Shown one piece after another: positions 9,505 through 17,823 of a DNA stretch of 57,515 bases. The DNA is from Rubrivivax sp. (GTDB taxonomy: Bacteria; Pseudomonadota; Gammaproteobacteria; Burkholderiales; Burkholderiaceae_C). Position 1 is the first letter of the stretch. Each line of letters opens with the position of its first letter. The notes under the pieces are model-generated. The model did no database searches. It was not told where the DNA came from and saw nothing but the letters and a program-made list of their open reading frames with translations. Both the position numbers and the translations under genes were made by a program. The DNA is taken from assembly GCA_016790435.1 (NCBI GenBank), contig JAEUPE010000093.1:1-57515 (forward strand), in the 5' to 3' direction.

Positions 9505-10275
9505 ATGTCACACACCGACCTCATTCTCCTGGCCACGGCAGCGGTCTACCCGCTGCTGCTGGCCGTCGAGCACCTCGCGCCGGCGCGCTGGCAGCCGGCG
9601 CTGCCGGCCTGGCGCACGATCGGCGCGCTGTTCTTCGTGGCGTTCTCGGCCGTCTCGTTCTACCTGCCGCTGGCGCTGCCACCGGCGTGGTTCGAGGCGA
9701 GCCTGCTGCCCGGCGCGTCACTCGGCCTGGCCGGTGGCACCGTTCTCGGCTACCTGGCCGTGTCGCTGGTCGGCTATGCCTGGCACCGCGCGGCGCACGC
9801 CTCGCCGCTGCTGTGGCGGCTGTTCCACCAGGCGCACCACGCGCCTAAGCGGCTCGACGTGTCGAGCGCCGCCATCTTCCACCCGACCGAGATGGTCTTC
9901 TACACGCTGATGCCGCTGGCGGTGACAACGCTCGTGCTCGGCCTCGACCCGCTGGCCGCGGGCTTCGTCGGGCTGATCAGCACCTTCAACGCCGTCTTCC
10001 AGCACGCCAACATCGCCACGCCACGCTGGCTCACCTGGATCATGCAGCGGCCCGAGGCCCACAGCATCCACCACGCCGAGCACGCGCACAACTACGGCGA
10101 CTTCCCGCTCTGGGACCGCCTCTTCGGCACCTACCGCGAGGGCGTGGGCTTCCGGCCCGAAGCAGGCTTTGCGGCCGAGGCCAGCCGGCGCTGGTGGGCC
10201 ATGGCCTTCTTCCGCGACGTGAACGCGCCCGCGGCGCCGGGTCGCACGGGCGTCGTGGCGCGGGTCCGGGCGTGA
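9505..10275 (+). CDS. sterol desaturase / fatty acid hydroxylase family protein
   Basis: This is a 256-residue integral membrane di-iron oxygenase. Several hydrophobic segments surround the conserved histidine clusters HRAAH (94-98), HQAHH (108-112), a lone FQH (167) and HSIHHAEH (186-193), which ligate the two irons. The family hydroxylates or desaturates lipids such as sterols, carotenoids or fatty acids. It lies 14 bp after the alpha/beta hydrolase on the same strand and is probably co-transcribed. It ends 45 bp from the convergent regulator gene. The lipid substrate cannot be inferred. Confidence 0.9.
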   Translation: MSHTDLILLATAAVYPLLLAVEHLAPARWQPALPAWRTIGALFFVAFSAVSFYLPLALPPAWFEASLLPGASLGLAGGTVLGYLAVSLVGYAWHRAAHASPLLWRLFHQAHHAPKRLDVSSAAIFHPTEMVFYTLMPLAVTTLVLGLDPLAAGFVGLISTFNAVFQHANIATPRWLTWIMQRPEAHSIHHAEHAHNYGDFPLWDRLFGTYREGVGFRPEAGFAAEASRRWWAMAFFRDVNAPAAPGRTGVVARVRA

Positions 10276-10320
10276 CTTCGCGGCGCCTGCTGCCTGCCGC
10301 GGCCCCGGCCTGATTCAAGG

Positions 10321-13029
10321 TCAGCCCACCTGGCCCACGAGCCCCAGCAAGCACTGCATCGCCCGCTCGTCGCCCCACGCGCGCCCGCTCGCCCGCAGTT
10401 CGGCCACCCGCTCGGCCGGCAGCGCCCGCGCCAGCAGCGCCTCGTGCTGCCGGCAGGCATGCGCGTCGTGGTCGGCCCGCCCGGCGGTCTTGCGCCGAGA
10501 CGGCGCCTCGTCGCACCAGCCAAGCAGGCGTGCGCCCTCCTCGGCCGCGCCGTTGGCGGTGGCCCACCACGCGAGATGGTCACCGATGAAGTCGGTCGCG
10601 CCGGCCATGCCCAGCAGTGACAGCGTCTCGCGCATCGCCGCGCGCGCCCGGGCCCAGTCGCTGGCCTCGATCCAGGCGGCCATCAGCACCGCAGCACAGC
10701 GCCATTGCCAGCGCAGGTAGCCGCGCTCGCGCAGCCGGTCCACCACCGGCTGAAGGTCGGCGGCGGCCTGCGCCGGCCGGCCGAGCGCGATGTCAGCCAC
10801 GGCCACGTTGATGTGCGCCGACCACGCGTGCAGGTCGTCGCCGGCTTCACGGGCTCGCGCGAGGTCGGCCGCGAAGTGGTCGCGATAGCGCCGCCAGTCT
10901 CCGGCGTTGCTGAAGGCGATGCCCTCGGCGCGCAGCCGCGCCGAACGCCAGGTCGCGTTCCACTCGGGCCGCTCGAGCTCGCGCATGCGCGCCACCAGCG
11001 GCGCCGGGTCCAGCGGCGGCGCCGAGCGCTTCACCTGCACCGCCTGCACGCCCAGCATGCGGTACTCGCCGAAGTCGTCGCCGAGCTCCCGGTAGAGGGC
11101 CGCGGCCCGCTGCGCCGCAGCCACCGCCTCGACGGCCGGCGCTAGCGGGTCGACCGCGCGCAACGCCAGCGCCTGCCAGTAGCGCGCGGCATGCCGCTGG
11201 GGCGTGCGTTCGTCGATGAGCGGCCGCACGCGCTCCAGCCAGCGCTGCGCCTCGCGGTTGAGGCCGGCGATGTTCCAGAACGGGCCGATCGCACCGACCA
11301 GCGAGACGAGCGCGACGAGCCGCGCCGGGTCGCCCTCGCCGCCGTGGGCGGGATGCGTGCCGCCGGCCCAGCGCAGCGCCGCGCGCACTTCGGGCAGCTC
11401 GGGCCACAGGCGCTCGAGCCACGGCAGCAGCGGTGAACTCGGGATGTGCGCGAGCGAGCTCTCGAAGATCGCCAGCACGGCGTCGGCATGGCGGGCGCGT
11501 GTCGCCTCGGCCTCGCCGGCCTCCGCCAGCCGCTCGAGCGCGAACTCGCGCGCCGTCACGAGCAGGCGCAGCCGGCGCTCGCCGGGCTGGCCTTCGCCGT
11601 CGAGCACTTCGGCCAGCCGGCCCCCCGGGCCACCGCCGGGGCGGCCGACGCGCACGACATCGACGAGCGACTTGTCGACCAGGGCCTGCAGCGCATCGAG
11701 CACGTCCCACGGATCGTCACCGTCGCCGGTGCACACCACCTCGGCGGTGTCGAGGGTGAAACTGTCTGCGAAGACGCCGAGGCGGCGGAACACCGCCTTC
11801 TGCGTGGTGTCGAGCAGCGCGTGGCTCCACTGCAGCGCCGCGCGCAGCGTCTGCTGGCGCGTCGGCGCGTCGTGCGCGCCGCGGTTGAGCAGGCGCAGCT
11901 GCTCGTCGAGGCGCTCGAGCACGCCCTGCACGCCGAGCAGCGGCACGCGCGCCGCCGCCCATTCCAGCGCCAGCGGGATGCCGTCGAGCCGGCGCGCCAG
12001 GCTGGCCGCAGCCGCGGCGTTGCGTTCGTCGACGACGAAACCGCGGTCCTGCGCCCGCACACGCTCGGCGAGCAGCGCCACCGCCGGGCTCGCAGCCACG
12101 TCGGTGGCCGGGGCGTCGGCCGGCGGCAGCGCCAGCCCGCCCAGGCGCAGCACGACCTCGCCGCGCAGGTTGAGCGGCTCCTGGCTCGTGGCCAGCAAGG
12201 CGCAGCGCGGCGCCTGCGCGAGCAGCGTTTCGGCCAGGTCGGCAGCGCCGGCAAGCAGGTGCTCGCAGTTGTCGAGCACGAGCAGCAGCGACAGCGGGCC
12301 GATGGCACGTGCGAGGCCGGCCGCATCGAGCCCGTCGACCTCGATCGGCAGGCCGAGGCGGCGGGCGACGACCGCACTCACCAGGCGCGGCTCGCTCACC
12401 GGCGCCAGCTCCACCACCGTGACGCCGTCGGCAAAGGCGCTGCGCGCGCGGGCGGCACCGGCGGCACGGGACGCGCCGGAGGCGTCGGCCAGACCGACCG
12501 GGCCCGCTGCCGCGCCAGCCGCGGCGAGCGCCAGCCGCGTCTTGCCGACGCCGCCGCTGCCCGCGACGGTGACCAGGCGGCCCGGTTGCAGCAACGTGAG
12601 CAGTTCGGCCAGGTCGGCCTCGCGGCCGATGAGTGCCGGACCCGGCCCGGTGGCGGCGCCTGGGGCGGAGGCGTGGGTGGCGCCCGCGCCGGCCGCTGCA
12701 CCCGCGATCGGCGAAGCCGCGCCCTCGCCCTTCAACACTGGCCACCCGAACCGGTAGCCGTGCCCAGGCACGGTGACGATGGCCTCGGCGCCGAGCAGGC
12801 GCCTCAAGCCCATCACCTGGACCTTCAGGTTGTCGTCGATGACCACGCGGCCGGGCCAGGCCCGCTCGAACAGCTCGTCGCGGCTGGCGATGCCGCCGTT
12901 GCGCTCGACCAGCGCCAGCAGCACGTCGAACGCGCGCGCACCCACGCGCTGCGCCTGGCCGTCGGCGAGCAGCTCGCGCGTGGCCGGGCGCAGCACGAAC
13001 GAACCGAAGCAGTACTCGGGCGTCGTCAT
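10321..13029 (-). CDS. winged-helix (Trans_reg_C) STAND ATPase transcriptional regulator
   Basis: This 902-residue regulator begins with an OmpR/CadC-type winged-helix DNA-binding domain (about 6-97; ARAFDVLLALVERNGG ... VTVPGHGYRF). An Ala/Gly/Pro linker follows, then a STAND-type NTPase with Walker A GSGGVGKT (K163) and Walker B LLVLDNCEHLL (D253). About 400 residues of TPR-like helical repeats complete the protein. Such proteins couple ligand or protein sensing by the repeats to ATP-driven switching of DNA binding; the ligand is unknown. The start at 13029 places the DNA-binding domain at the N-terminus; the longer frame upstream is non-coding in character. It is transcribed away from the SARP-like regulator, sharing a 166-bp control region. 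Confidence 0.92.
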   Translation of the reverse strand: MTTPEYCFGSFVLRPATRELLADGQAQRVGARAFDVLLALVERNGGIASRDELFERAWPGRVVIDDNLKVQVMGLRRLLGAEAIVTVPGHGYRFGWPVLKGEGAASPIAGAAAGAGATHASAPGAATGPGPALIGREADLAELLTLLQPGRLVTVAGSGGVGKTRLALAAAGAAAGPVGLADASGASRAAGAARARSAFADGVTVVELAPVSEPRLVSAVVARRLGLPIEVDGLDAAGLARAIGPLSLLLVLDNCEHLLAGAADLAETLLAQAPRCALLATSQEPLNLRGEVVLRLGGLALPPADAPATDVAASPAVALLAERVRAQDRGFVVDERNAAAAASLARRLDGIPLALEWAAARVPLLGVQGVLERLDEQLRLLNRGAHDAPTRQQTLRAALQWSHALLDTTQKAVFRRLGVFADSFTLDTAEVVCTGDGDDPWDVLDALQALVDKSLVDVVRVGRPGGGPGGRLAEVLDGEGQPGERRLRLLVTAREFALERLAEAGEAEATRARHADAVLAIFESSLAHIPSSPLLPWLERLWPELPEVRAALRWAGGTHPAHGGEGDPARLVALVSLVGAIGPFWNIAGLNREAQRWLERVRPLIDERTPQRHAARYWQALALRAVDPLAPAVEAVAAAQRAAALYRELGDDFGEYRMLGVQAVQVKRSAPPLDPAPLVARMRELERPEWNATWRSARLRAEGIAFSNAGDWRRYRDHFAADLARAREAGDDLHAWSAHINVAVADIALGRPAQAAADLQPVVDRLRERGYLRWQWRCAAVLMAAWIEASDWARARAAMRETLSLLGMAGATDFIGDHLAWWATANGAAEEGARLLGWCDEAPSRRKTAGRADHDAHACRQHEALLARALPAERVAELRASGRAWGDERAMQCLLGLVGQVG

Positions 13030-13074
13030 CGAAGCAGGCGCCGCACCGGCCTCCTCCCCCACGAGAGGGAGGCG

Positions 13075-13096
13075 GGGCCGCGCGGGGCCCGTTTTT
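13075..13096 (+). promoter_or_regulatory. GC hairpin followed by T5 in divergent control region
   Basis: GGGCC (13075-13079) and GGCCC (13086-13090) form a short stem, then G and TTTTT (13092-13096) on the plus strand. This has the form of a weak intrinsic terminator but lies upstream of the plus-strand regulator gene, where no plus-strand gene precedes it. It could attenuate a leader transcript or be accidental. Confidence 0.3.
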
Positions 13097-13116
13097 ACCC
13101 CGTCCGACCCCGTTCG
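13097..13116. promoter_or_regulatory. 10-bp tandem direct repeat, candidate regulator binding site
   Basis: ACCCCGTCCG (13097-13106) is followed at once by ACCCCGTTCG (13107-13116), differing at one base, so the two half-sites lie one helical turn apart. OmpR-type winged-helix domains and SARP activators, the two classes encoded on either side, both bind short direct repeats. This is the best operator candidate in the gap 13030-13195. Confidence 0.45.
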
Positions 13117-13195
13117 ACGAGGCGCCGGTTTACCGCGCCTCACCGACAGGCGGCCCCGGCCTCGACAGCATCGCCGCTCCATGGGAGAACACACG

Positions 13196-16100
13196 ATGAG
13201 TTCGGCCGTTACTTCTTCGGTTCAACGTCACGCGGCGCTGCCGCCGCCGGCCCCGGGCCGGTCACCGTTGAAGCCGGACCGGTCCACGCCGGTGCGGCTG
13301 CGGCTGCACGGCTACCCGACGGTGCAGGTCGGCGAGCGCCTCGTGCCGCTCAAGCTCAAGCACGCGCTGGCGCTGCTCGCGTACCTGAGCCAAGCGCGCG
13401 GGCCGCTCGGGCGCGCGCACCTCGCCAGCCTGCTGTGGCCCGACGGCGACGCGGCCCTCGTGCGCGGGCGGCTGCGCCGCCTCGTGCACCAGACGCACGA
13501 AGCGGTGCAGGCGGTGCTCTTCGACGGCGACGCCGACAGCCTGTGGCTGCGCGATGGCTGGCACAGCGACATGCACGGCACGCAGTCGACCATGGCGCAA
13601 GTGGCCGAGCTCGCCGAGCGGGCTGCACAGGCCACCGCGGCCGGGAGGGCTGCGCCGGCGGAGGCAGCCACGGCGGCGGCGTCCGCGGCGGCATCCGCGG
13701 CGGCGGCGCCCGGCTCACGGTCCGCGGGGCCGGCACGGCCGCCGGAGGCGAAACCGGCACCGCAGCCGCAGCAGCTGGCCGCGCTCGTCGAGCCGCTGGT
13801 GGCGCCCCACGCCGCGGGTTGGCTCGAGGGCTTCTCGCTCGGCACCGAAGCCTTCGACGCTTGGGTCGACCAGGTGCGGCGCAGCCACGCCGCAGCACTG
13901 ACGCGCGCCCTCGAGAGCGCGGCGGCGATGACGCTGGCGATGCAGGGCGGCAAGGCGGACGAGGCGCAGGCCAGCGATCTGGCCGGTCATCCAGCCAGTC
14001 ATTCAGTCAACGAGCCGTCCACCGAACGCGCCATCGCGCTGGCCGACCGCATCGCCGAAGCGCTGCTGCGCCTGGACCCGTGTCACGAGGCCGGCCACGG
14101 CACGCGCATGGCGGCGCGGGCCGCGCGCGGCGACGCCGCGGGCGTGGAGACAGCGTACTTCGAGTGCGCACGCATCCTGCGCGAGGAACTCGGCGTGCGC
14201 CCGTCGGCCGCGCTCGAAGCAGCGTATGCGCGCGCCACGGCCGCGGTGCGGCCCCGGGCAGCGGGGCCGCTGGCGACGGCAGTGGTGTCAGCCGTGGTGG
14301 CGGCCCCCTTCGCGCCGGCCGGGCCCGAGATCCGCCTCGCGCGCACGCCGCTCGGCCACGTCGCCTACGCAGACTGGGGCACCGCCGGCCACGACACCGA
14401 GCGCCCGACCCTCGTCGTGCAGTGGGGAATCATGAGCAACCTGGAGGTGGCGCTGGACGAACCGCGGGCGCGTTCGCTGCTGGACCAGCTCGCACGGCGC
14501 TACCGCATCGTCATGCTCGACCGCCGCGGCAGCGGCCTGGCCGAGCGCGTGGGCGTCTCGCCCGACGCCGCCGCCGGCGTCGAGGACATCGTGGCCACGC
14601 TCGACGACCTCGGTGTCGGCCGCGCCTGGCTCTTCGGCTCTTCGGTGGGCGGCACGCTGGCGCTCGAGTTCGCGTTGCGCCAGCGCCAGCGCACGGCCGG
14701 CCTGCTGCTCTACGGCACCAGCCCCGTCGGCCGCTGGCGCGAAGACTGGCCGTGGGCGCTGCCCGCCTGCCGGCTGGACGACTGGATCGCCGGCTTCACC
14801 GACCCCGCGCGCTACGACGAGAGCCTGCGCCGCATGGCGCCGAGCGTCGCCGACGATCCCGCCGTGCGGCGCTGGTACGCGCGGCTGCTGCGCAACTCGT
14901 CCACGCCGCACGGGGCGGCCGTGCTGCTGCGCGCCTACCAGGCGATGGACCTGCGGCCGCGTCTCGCGCAGGTGCACGTGCCGACGCTCGTGCTGCAGCG
15001 CCGGGGCGACCGCATCGTGCCGCTGGCCGCCGGCGAGCGCCTCGCCCAGGCCATCCCCGGCGCGCGCTTCCAGCTGCTCGAGGGCGACGACCACTTCCTT
15101 TGGCATGGGGAGACGGCGACACTGTTGAAGTCGCTGCAGCGCTTCGTCGACCGACACACCGATTCGGCAACGGCGCAGCGCTGGCCGCCTGACGCCCTCG
15201 CACACCACCGCAGACCCACCTCCGCAGCAGATCACGCGGCGCACCGCCGCAGCGGACGACGCACCGTCCACCGCAGCAGACGCCCAGCCGACGCCCGCCC
15301 GGCATCGTGGCGACACCCTCACCACCCTCCTGCCAGGAGTCACGCCATGAACACCCTCACGACCCCCAAGGACAGCCACGGCCACGCGATGAGCGGCGCC
15401 ACGCCCGCCGCCATCGACCTCTTCGAGAACGGCTGCCACGAGCTGCGCTGCCTCATCGGCGACCCGCTCGCCAGCGCCAAGGCGGCACTGGAAGCCGCAC
15501 CGCAGATGACGATGGGCCACGTGCTCGTGGCCTGGCTCAACCTGCTCGGCACCGAGCCCGGCGGGCTGCCGGAGGCGCGCGCCGCGCTCGCCGCCGCGCG
15601 CGCGCTGCCGGGCGTCAACGAGCGCGAAGGCATGCACCTGGCGGCCATCGAGCATGTCGTGCAGGGGCGCTGGCATGCCGCCGGCCTGCTGCTCGAGGAC
15701 CTGAGCATTCGCTACCCGAACGATGCGCTGGCGCTTCAGGCCGGGCACCAGATCGACTTCTTCACCGGCCACTCGCGCATGCTGCGCGACCGCATCGCGC
15801 GGGCGCTGCCGGACTGGCAGGCGGGCATGCCCGGCTACCACGCCGTCCTCGGCATGCACGCCTTCGGCCTCGAGGAGACCGGCGACTATGCGGCCGCCGA
15901 GCGCGTCGGCCGCAAGTGCGTGGAGCTCGAGCGCCGCGATGGCTGGGGCTGGCACGCCGTGGCGCATGTGATGGAGATGCAGAACCGCCGCCGCGACGGC
16001 ATCGCGTGGCTGAAGCGCGACACCGCCGCCTGGAGCGAGGGCAGCTTCTTCGCCGTGCACAACGGCTGGCACCTGGCCCTCTTCCATCTCGGGCTCGAGG

Positions 16101-16642
16101 AGATCGACGAGGTGCTCGCGCTCGTGGACGAGCGCGTCCTCGGGGGCCAATCGGCGGTGGTGCTGGACATGATCGACGCCTCGGCAATGCTGTGGCGCCT
16201 GTCGCTGCGCGGCATCGCGGTGGGCGGGCGCTGGTCGGGCCTGGCCGACCGCTGGGCGGCTGTCACGAACGCGCCGGAGGCCGGCAACTACGCCTTCAAC
16301 GACCTGCACGCGATGATGGCCTTCGTCGGCGCCGGGCGCAGTGCCGACGCGGCCCGGCTGATCGAGACGCAGCAGCGCGTGCTGCAGCGTGGCTCGGGCG
16401 ACAACGTGATGTTCCTGCGCGACGTGGGACACGACGCCACGCGCGCCGTCTTGGCCTTTGCGGAGGGCGACGCGGCCGAGGCGGTGCGCCTGCTGCGCCC
16501 GTTGCGCAGCCACGCGCACCGCTTCGGCGGCAGCCATGCGCAGCGCGACATCATCGACCTGACGCTCATCGCCGCGGCCGAGAAGGCGGGCGAGCGCTCG
16601 CTGGCACGGGCGCTGCGCAACGAGCGGGCGGCCCGCCTGTAG
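13196..16642 (+). CDS. SARP-like regulator / alpha-beta hydrolase fusion, reading on in frame into TTC38-like TPR protein
   Basis: As the sequence stands this is one 1148-residue reading frame. A SARP-like winged-helix domain (about 34-125: LRLHGYPTVQVGERLVPLKLK ... LLAYLSQ) is followed by an Ala-rich linker (140-195) and a BTAD-type helical domain (about 196-350, with ILREELGVRPS). Next is an alpha/beta hydrolase (about 378-652) whose triad can be read as S483 in GSSVGG, D605 and H633. From about 653 to 717 the translation is Arg/His/Pro-rich and looks like untranslated DNA. At residue 718 the TTC38-like protein begins. GGGAG lies 8 bases before the ATG at 13196; an ATG at 13181 is possible. 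Either the protein is a true fusion, or the first gene normally stops near 15190 (TGA in another frame) and a frameshift or sequencing error has joined them. Confidence 0.75.
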   Translation: MSSAVTSSVQRHAALPPPAPGRSPLKPDRSTPVRLRLHGYPTVQVGERLVPLKLKHALALLAYLSQARGPLGRAHLASLLWPDGDAALVRGRLRRLVHQTHEAVQAVLFDGDADSLWLRDGWHSDMHGTQSTMAQVAELAERAAQATAAGRAAPAEAATAAASAAASAAAAPGSRSAGPARPPEAKPAPQPQQLAALVEPLVAPHAAGWLEGFSLGTEAFDAWVDQVRRSHAAALTRALESAAAMTLAMQGGKADEAQASDLAGHPASHSVNEPSTERAIALADRIAEALLRLDPCHEAGHGTRMAARAARGDAAGVETAYFECARILREELGVRPSAALEAAYARATAAVRPRAAGPLATAVVSAVVAAPFAPAGPEIRLARTPLGHVAYADWGTAGHDTERPTLVVQWGIMSNLEVALDEPRARSLLDQLARRYRIVMLDRRGSGLAERVGVSPDAAAGVEDIVATLDDLGVGRAWLFGSSVGGTLALEFALRQRQRTAGLLLYGTSPVGRWREDWPWALPACRLDDWIAGFTDPARYDESLRRMAPSVADDPAVRRWYARLLRNSSTPHGAAVLLRAYQAMDLRPRLAQVHVPTLVLQRRGDRIVPLAAGERLAQAIPGARFQLLEGDDHFLWHGETATLLKSLQRFVDRHTDSATAQRWPPDALAHHRRPTSAADHAAHRRSGRRTVHRSRRPADARPASWRHPHHPPARSHAMNTLTTPKDSHGHAMSGATPAAIDLFENGCHELRCLIGDPLASAKAALEAAPQMTMGHVLVAWLNLLGTEPGGLPEARAALAAARALPGVNEREGMHLAAIEHVVQGRWHAAGLLLEDLSIRYPNDALALQAGHQIDFFTGHSRMLRDRIARALPDWQAGMPGYHAVLGMHAFGLEETGDYAAAERVGRKCVELERRDGWGWHAVAHVMEMQNRRRDGIAWLKRDTAAWSEGSFFAVHNGWHLALFHLGLEEIDEVLALVDERVLGGQSAVVLDMIDASAMLWRLSLRGIAVGGRWSGLADRWAAVTNAPEAGNYAFNDLHAMMAFVGAGRSADAARLIETQQRVLQRGSGDNVMFLRDVGHDATRAVLAFAEGDAAEAVRLLRPLRSHAHRFGGSHAQRDIIDLTLIAAAEKAGERSLARALRNERAARL
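15347..16642 (+). CDS. TTC38-like tetratricopeptide repeat protein (internal start)
   Basis: This 431-residue protein resembles the tetratricopeptide repeat protein 38 family: an N-terminal segment with AIDLFENGCHEL, repeated helical pairs, and the characteristic WGWHAVAHVMEMQ, followed by W...FFAVHNGWHLALFHL. It has no enzyme motif I recognise and is probably a cytosolic scaffold or uncharacterised protein. A good ribosome-binding site, AGGAG at 15335-15339, stands 7 bases before the ATG, so it can be made alone even though the upstream regulator frame runs into it. The regulator/hydrolase and this protein are therefore probably one transcription unit. It is followed after 118 bp by the MetE-like gene on the same strand. 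Confidence 0.82.
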   Translation: MNTLTTPKDSHGHAMSGATPAAIDLFENGCHELRCLIGDPLASAKAALEAAPQMTMGHVLVAWLNLLGTEPGGLPEARAALAAARALPGVNEREGMHLAAIEHVVQGRWHAAGLLLEDLSIRYPNDALALQAGHQIDFFTGHSRMLRDRIARALPDWQAGMPGYHAVLGMHAFGLEETGDYAAAERVGRKCVELERRDGWGWHAVAHVMEMQNRRRDGIAWLKRDTAAWSEGSFFAVHNGWHLALFHLGLEEIDEVLALVDERVLGGQSAVVLDMIDASAMLWRLSLRGIAVGGRWSGLADRWAAVTNAPEAGNYAFNDLHAMMAFVGAGRSADAARLIETQQRVLQRGSGDNVMFLRDVGHDATRAVLAFAEGDAAEAVRLLRPLRSHAHRFGGSHAQRDIIDLTLIAAAEKAGERSLARALRNERAARL

Positions 16643-16760
16643 CGGGGCGGCGGAAAAGAGCCTTCCACCTGCGGCGGCGTCCTCCGGGGTAGCTCCGAGG
16701 TGGCAAGGCCCGGCAGCGGTGCTCCAATGCGTGGTCCCTCGGCCAGACCCACCACGCACC

Positions 16761-17789
16761 ATGCTCTTCCCTACCACCATCGTCGGCAGCTTCCCCCAAC
16801 CCGACTGGCTCATCGATCGCGAGAAACTCGCCGGCCGCTTCCCGCCGCGCGTGCGCGCCAAGGAGCTGTGGCGCGTCGCCGAGCCCTACCTGCAGCAGGC
16901 CTGGGAGGACGCGACGCTGCTCGCCATCCGTGCCCAGGAAGATGCGGGGCTGGACATCATCACCGACGGCGAGATCCGCCGCGAGAGCTACAGCAACCGC
17001 TTCGCCACCGCGCTCGAGGGGGTGGACCTCGACAACCCGGGCACCGCGCTCGACCGCTCCGGTCACCCCAACCCGGTGCCGCGCATCAGCGGCAAGATCC
17101 GCCGCAAGCACGCGGTGGAGGTGGAGGACCTGCTCTTCCTGAAGGCGCACACGAAGAAGCAGGTGAAGATCACCGTGCCCGGCCCGTTCACGATGAGCTG
17201 CCAGGCGCAGAACGACTTCTACGCCAGCGACGAAGACGCGGCGATGGACTACGCGACGGCGGTGAACGCCGAGATCCGCGACCTCTTCGCCGCCGGCGCC
17301 GACGTCGTGCAGATCGACGAGCCCTACATGCAGGCGAGGCCGGAAAAGGCGCGCGAGTACGGCTTGAAGGCGCTCAACCGCGCGCTCGAGGGCATCACCG
17401 GCACGACGGCCGTGCACATCTGCTTCGGCTACGCCGCCGTCATCCACGTGCGGCCGAGCGGCTACTCGTTCCTGCCCGAGCTGCGCGGCTGCGGCTGCAA
17501 GCAGGTGAGCATCGAGACGGCGCAGAGCCACCTCGACTGCTCGGTGCTGGCGCAGCTCGACGACAAGCAGATCATGGTCGGCTGCATCGACCTCTCTGAC
17601 ATGGCCGTCGAGACCCCCGAAGTCGTGGCGGCGCGCGTCCGCCGCGCCTTGCCCTACGTGGCCAAGGAGCGGGTGATCCTCGCGCCCGACTGCGGCATGA
17701 AGTACTTGCCGCGCGAAGTGGCGGTGGGCAAACTTCAGTCGATGGTCGAGGCCGCGCGCATCCTGCGCCGCGAGCACGGCGCCAGCTGA
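16761..17789 (+). CDS. cobalamin-independent methionine synthase (MetE C-domain)-like zinc protein
   Basis: This 342-residue protein corresponds to the C-terminal catalytic half of MetE. The expected zinc ligands are visible: H219 and C221 (AVHICFGY), E252 (VSIETAQ) and C311 (APDCGMKYLP). An N-terminal VGSFPQP motif and DEPYM (substrate or metal loop) are also typical. Stand-alone proteins of this type transfer methyl or other alkyl groups to or from thiols; many are not true methionine synthases. It is the first gene of a plus-strand operon with a dioxygenase (34 bp downstream), a SAF oxidoreductase and a DMT exporter, which suggests a role in a specific small-molecule pathway. The start at 16761 was chosen over 16719 because it begins directly at the conserved LFPTTIVGSFPQ. 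Confidence 0.88.
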   Translation: MLFPTTIVGSFPQPDWLIDREKLAGRFPPRVRAKELWRVAEPYLQQAWEDATLLAIRAQEDAGLDIITDGEIRRESYSNRFATALEGVDLDNPGTALDRSGHPNPVPRISGKIRRKHAVEVEDLLFLKAHTKKQVKITVPGPFTMSCQAQNDFYASDEDAAMDYATAVNAEIRDLFAAGADVVQIDEPYMQARPEKAREYGLKALNRALEGITGTTAVHICFGYAAVIHVRPSGYSFLPELRGCGCKQVSIETAQSHLDCSVLAQLDDKQIMVGCIDLSDMAVETPEVVAARVRRALPYVAKERVILAPDCGMKYLPREVAVGKLQSMVEAARILRREHGAS

Positions 17790-17823
17790 TCGAAGGCGCC
17801 CGCCACCACCCGGAGACAACGAC

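Noticed and set aside
11446-15192. 1248-codon plus-strand frame crossing the STAND regulator and the SARP-like gene
   Set aside because: It runs antisense to one clear gene and out of frame with another; no domains are present. Only its TGA at 15190-15192 is of interest as the possible lost stop of the regulator.
16643-16760. Riboswitch before the MetE-like gene (cobalamin or SAM)
   Set aside because: The 118-bp gap lacks a B12 box or SAM-type stems and is too short for most such elements.
14288-16861. 857-codon open frame on the minus strand opposite the fused regulator and TPR gene
   Set aside because: Its translation is His/Arg/Val-repetitive and lacks domains. It mirrors the codon bias of the real plus-strand gene, as expected for an antisense shadow in GC-rich DNA.
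16761-17789. Calling the MetE-like protein a true methionine synthase (metE)
   Set aside because: Only the C-terminal catalytic half is present and the operon is not a methionine operon, so a specific gene name is not justified.
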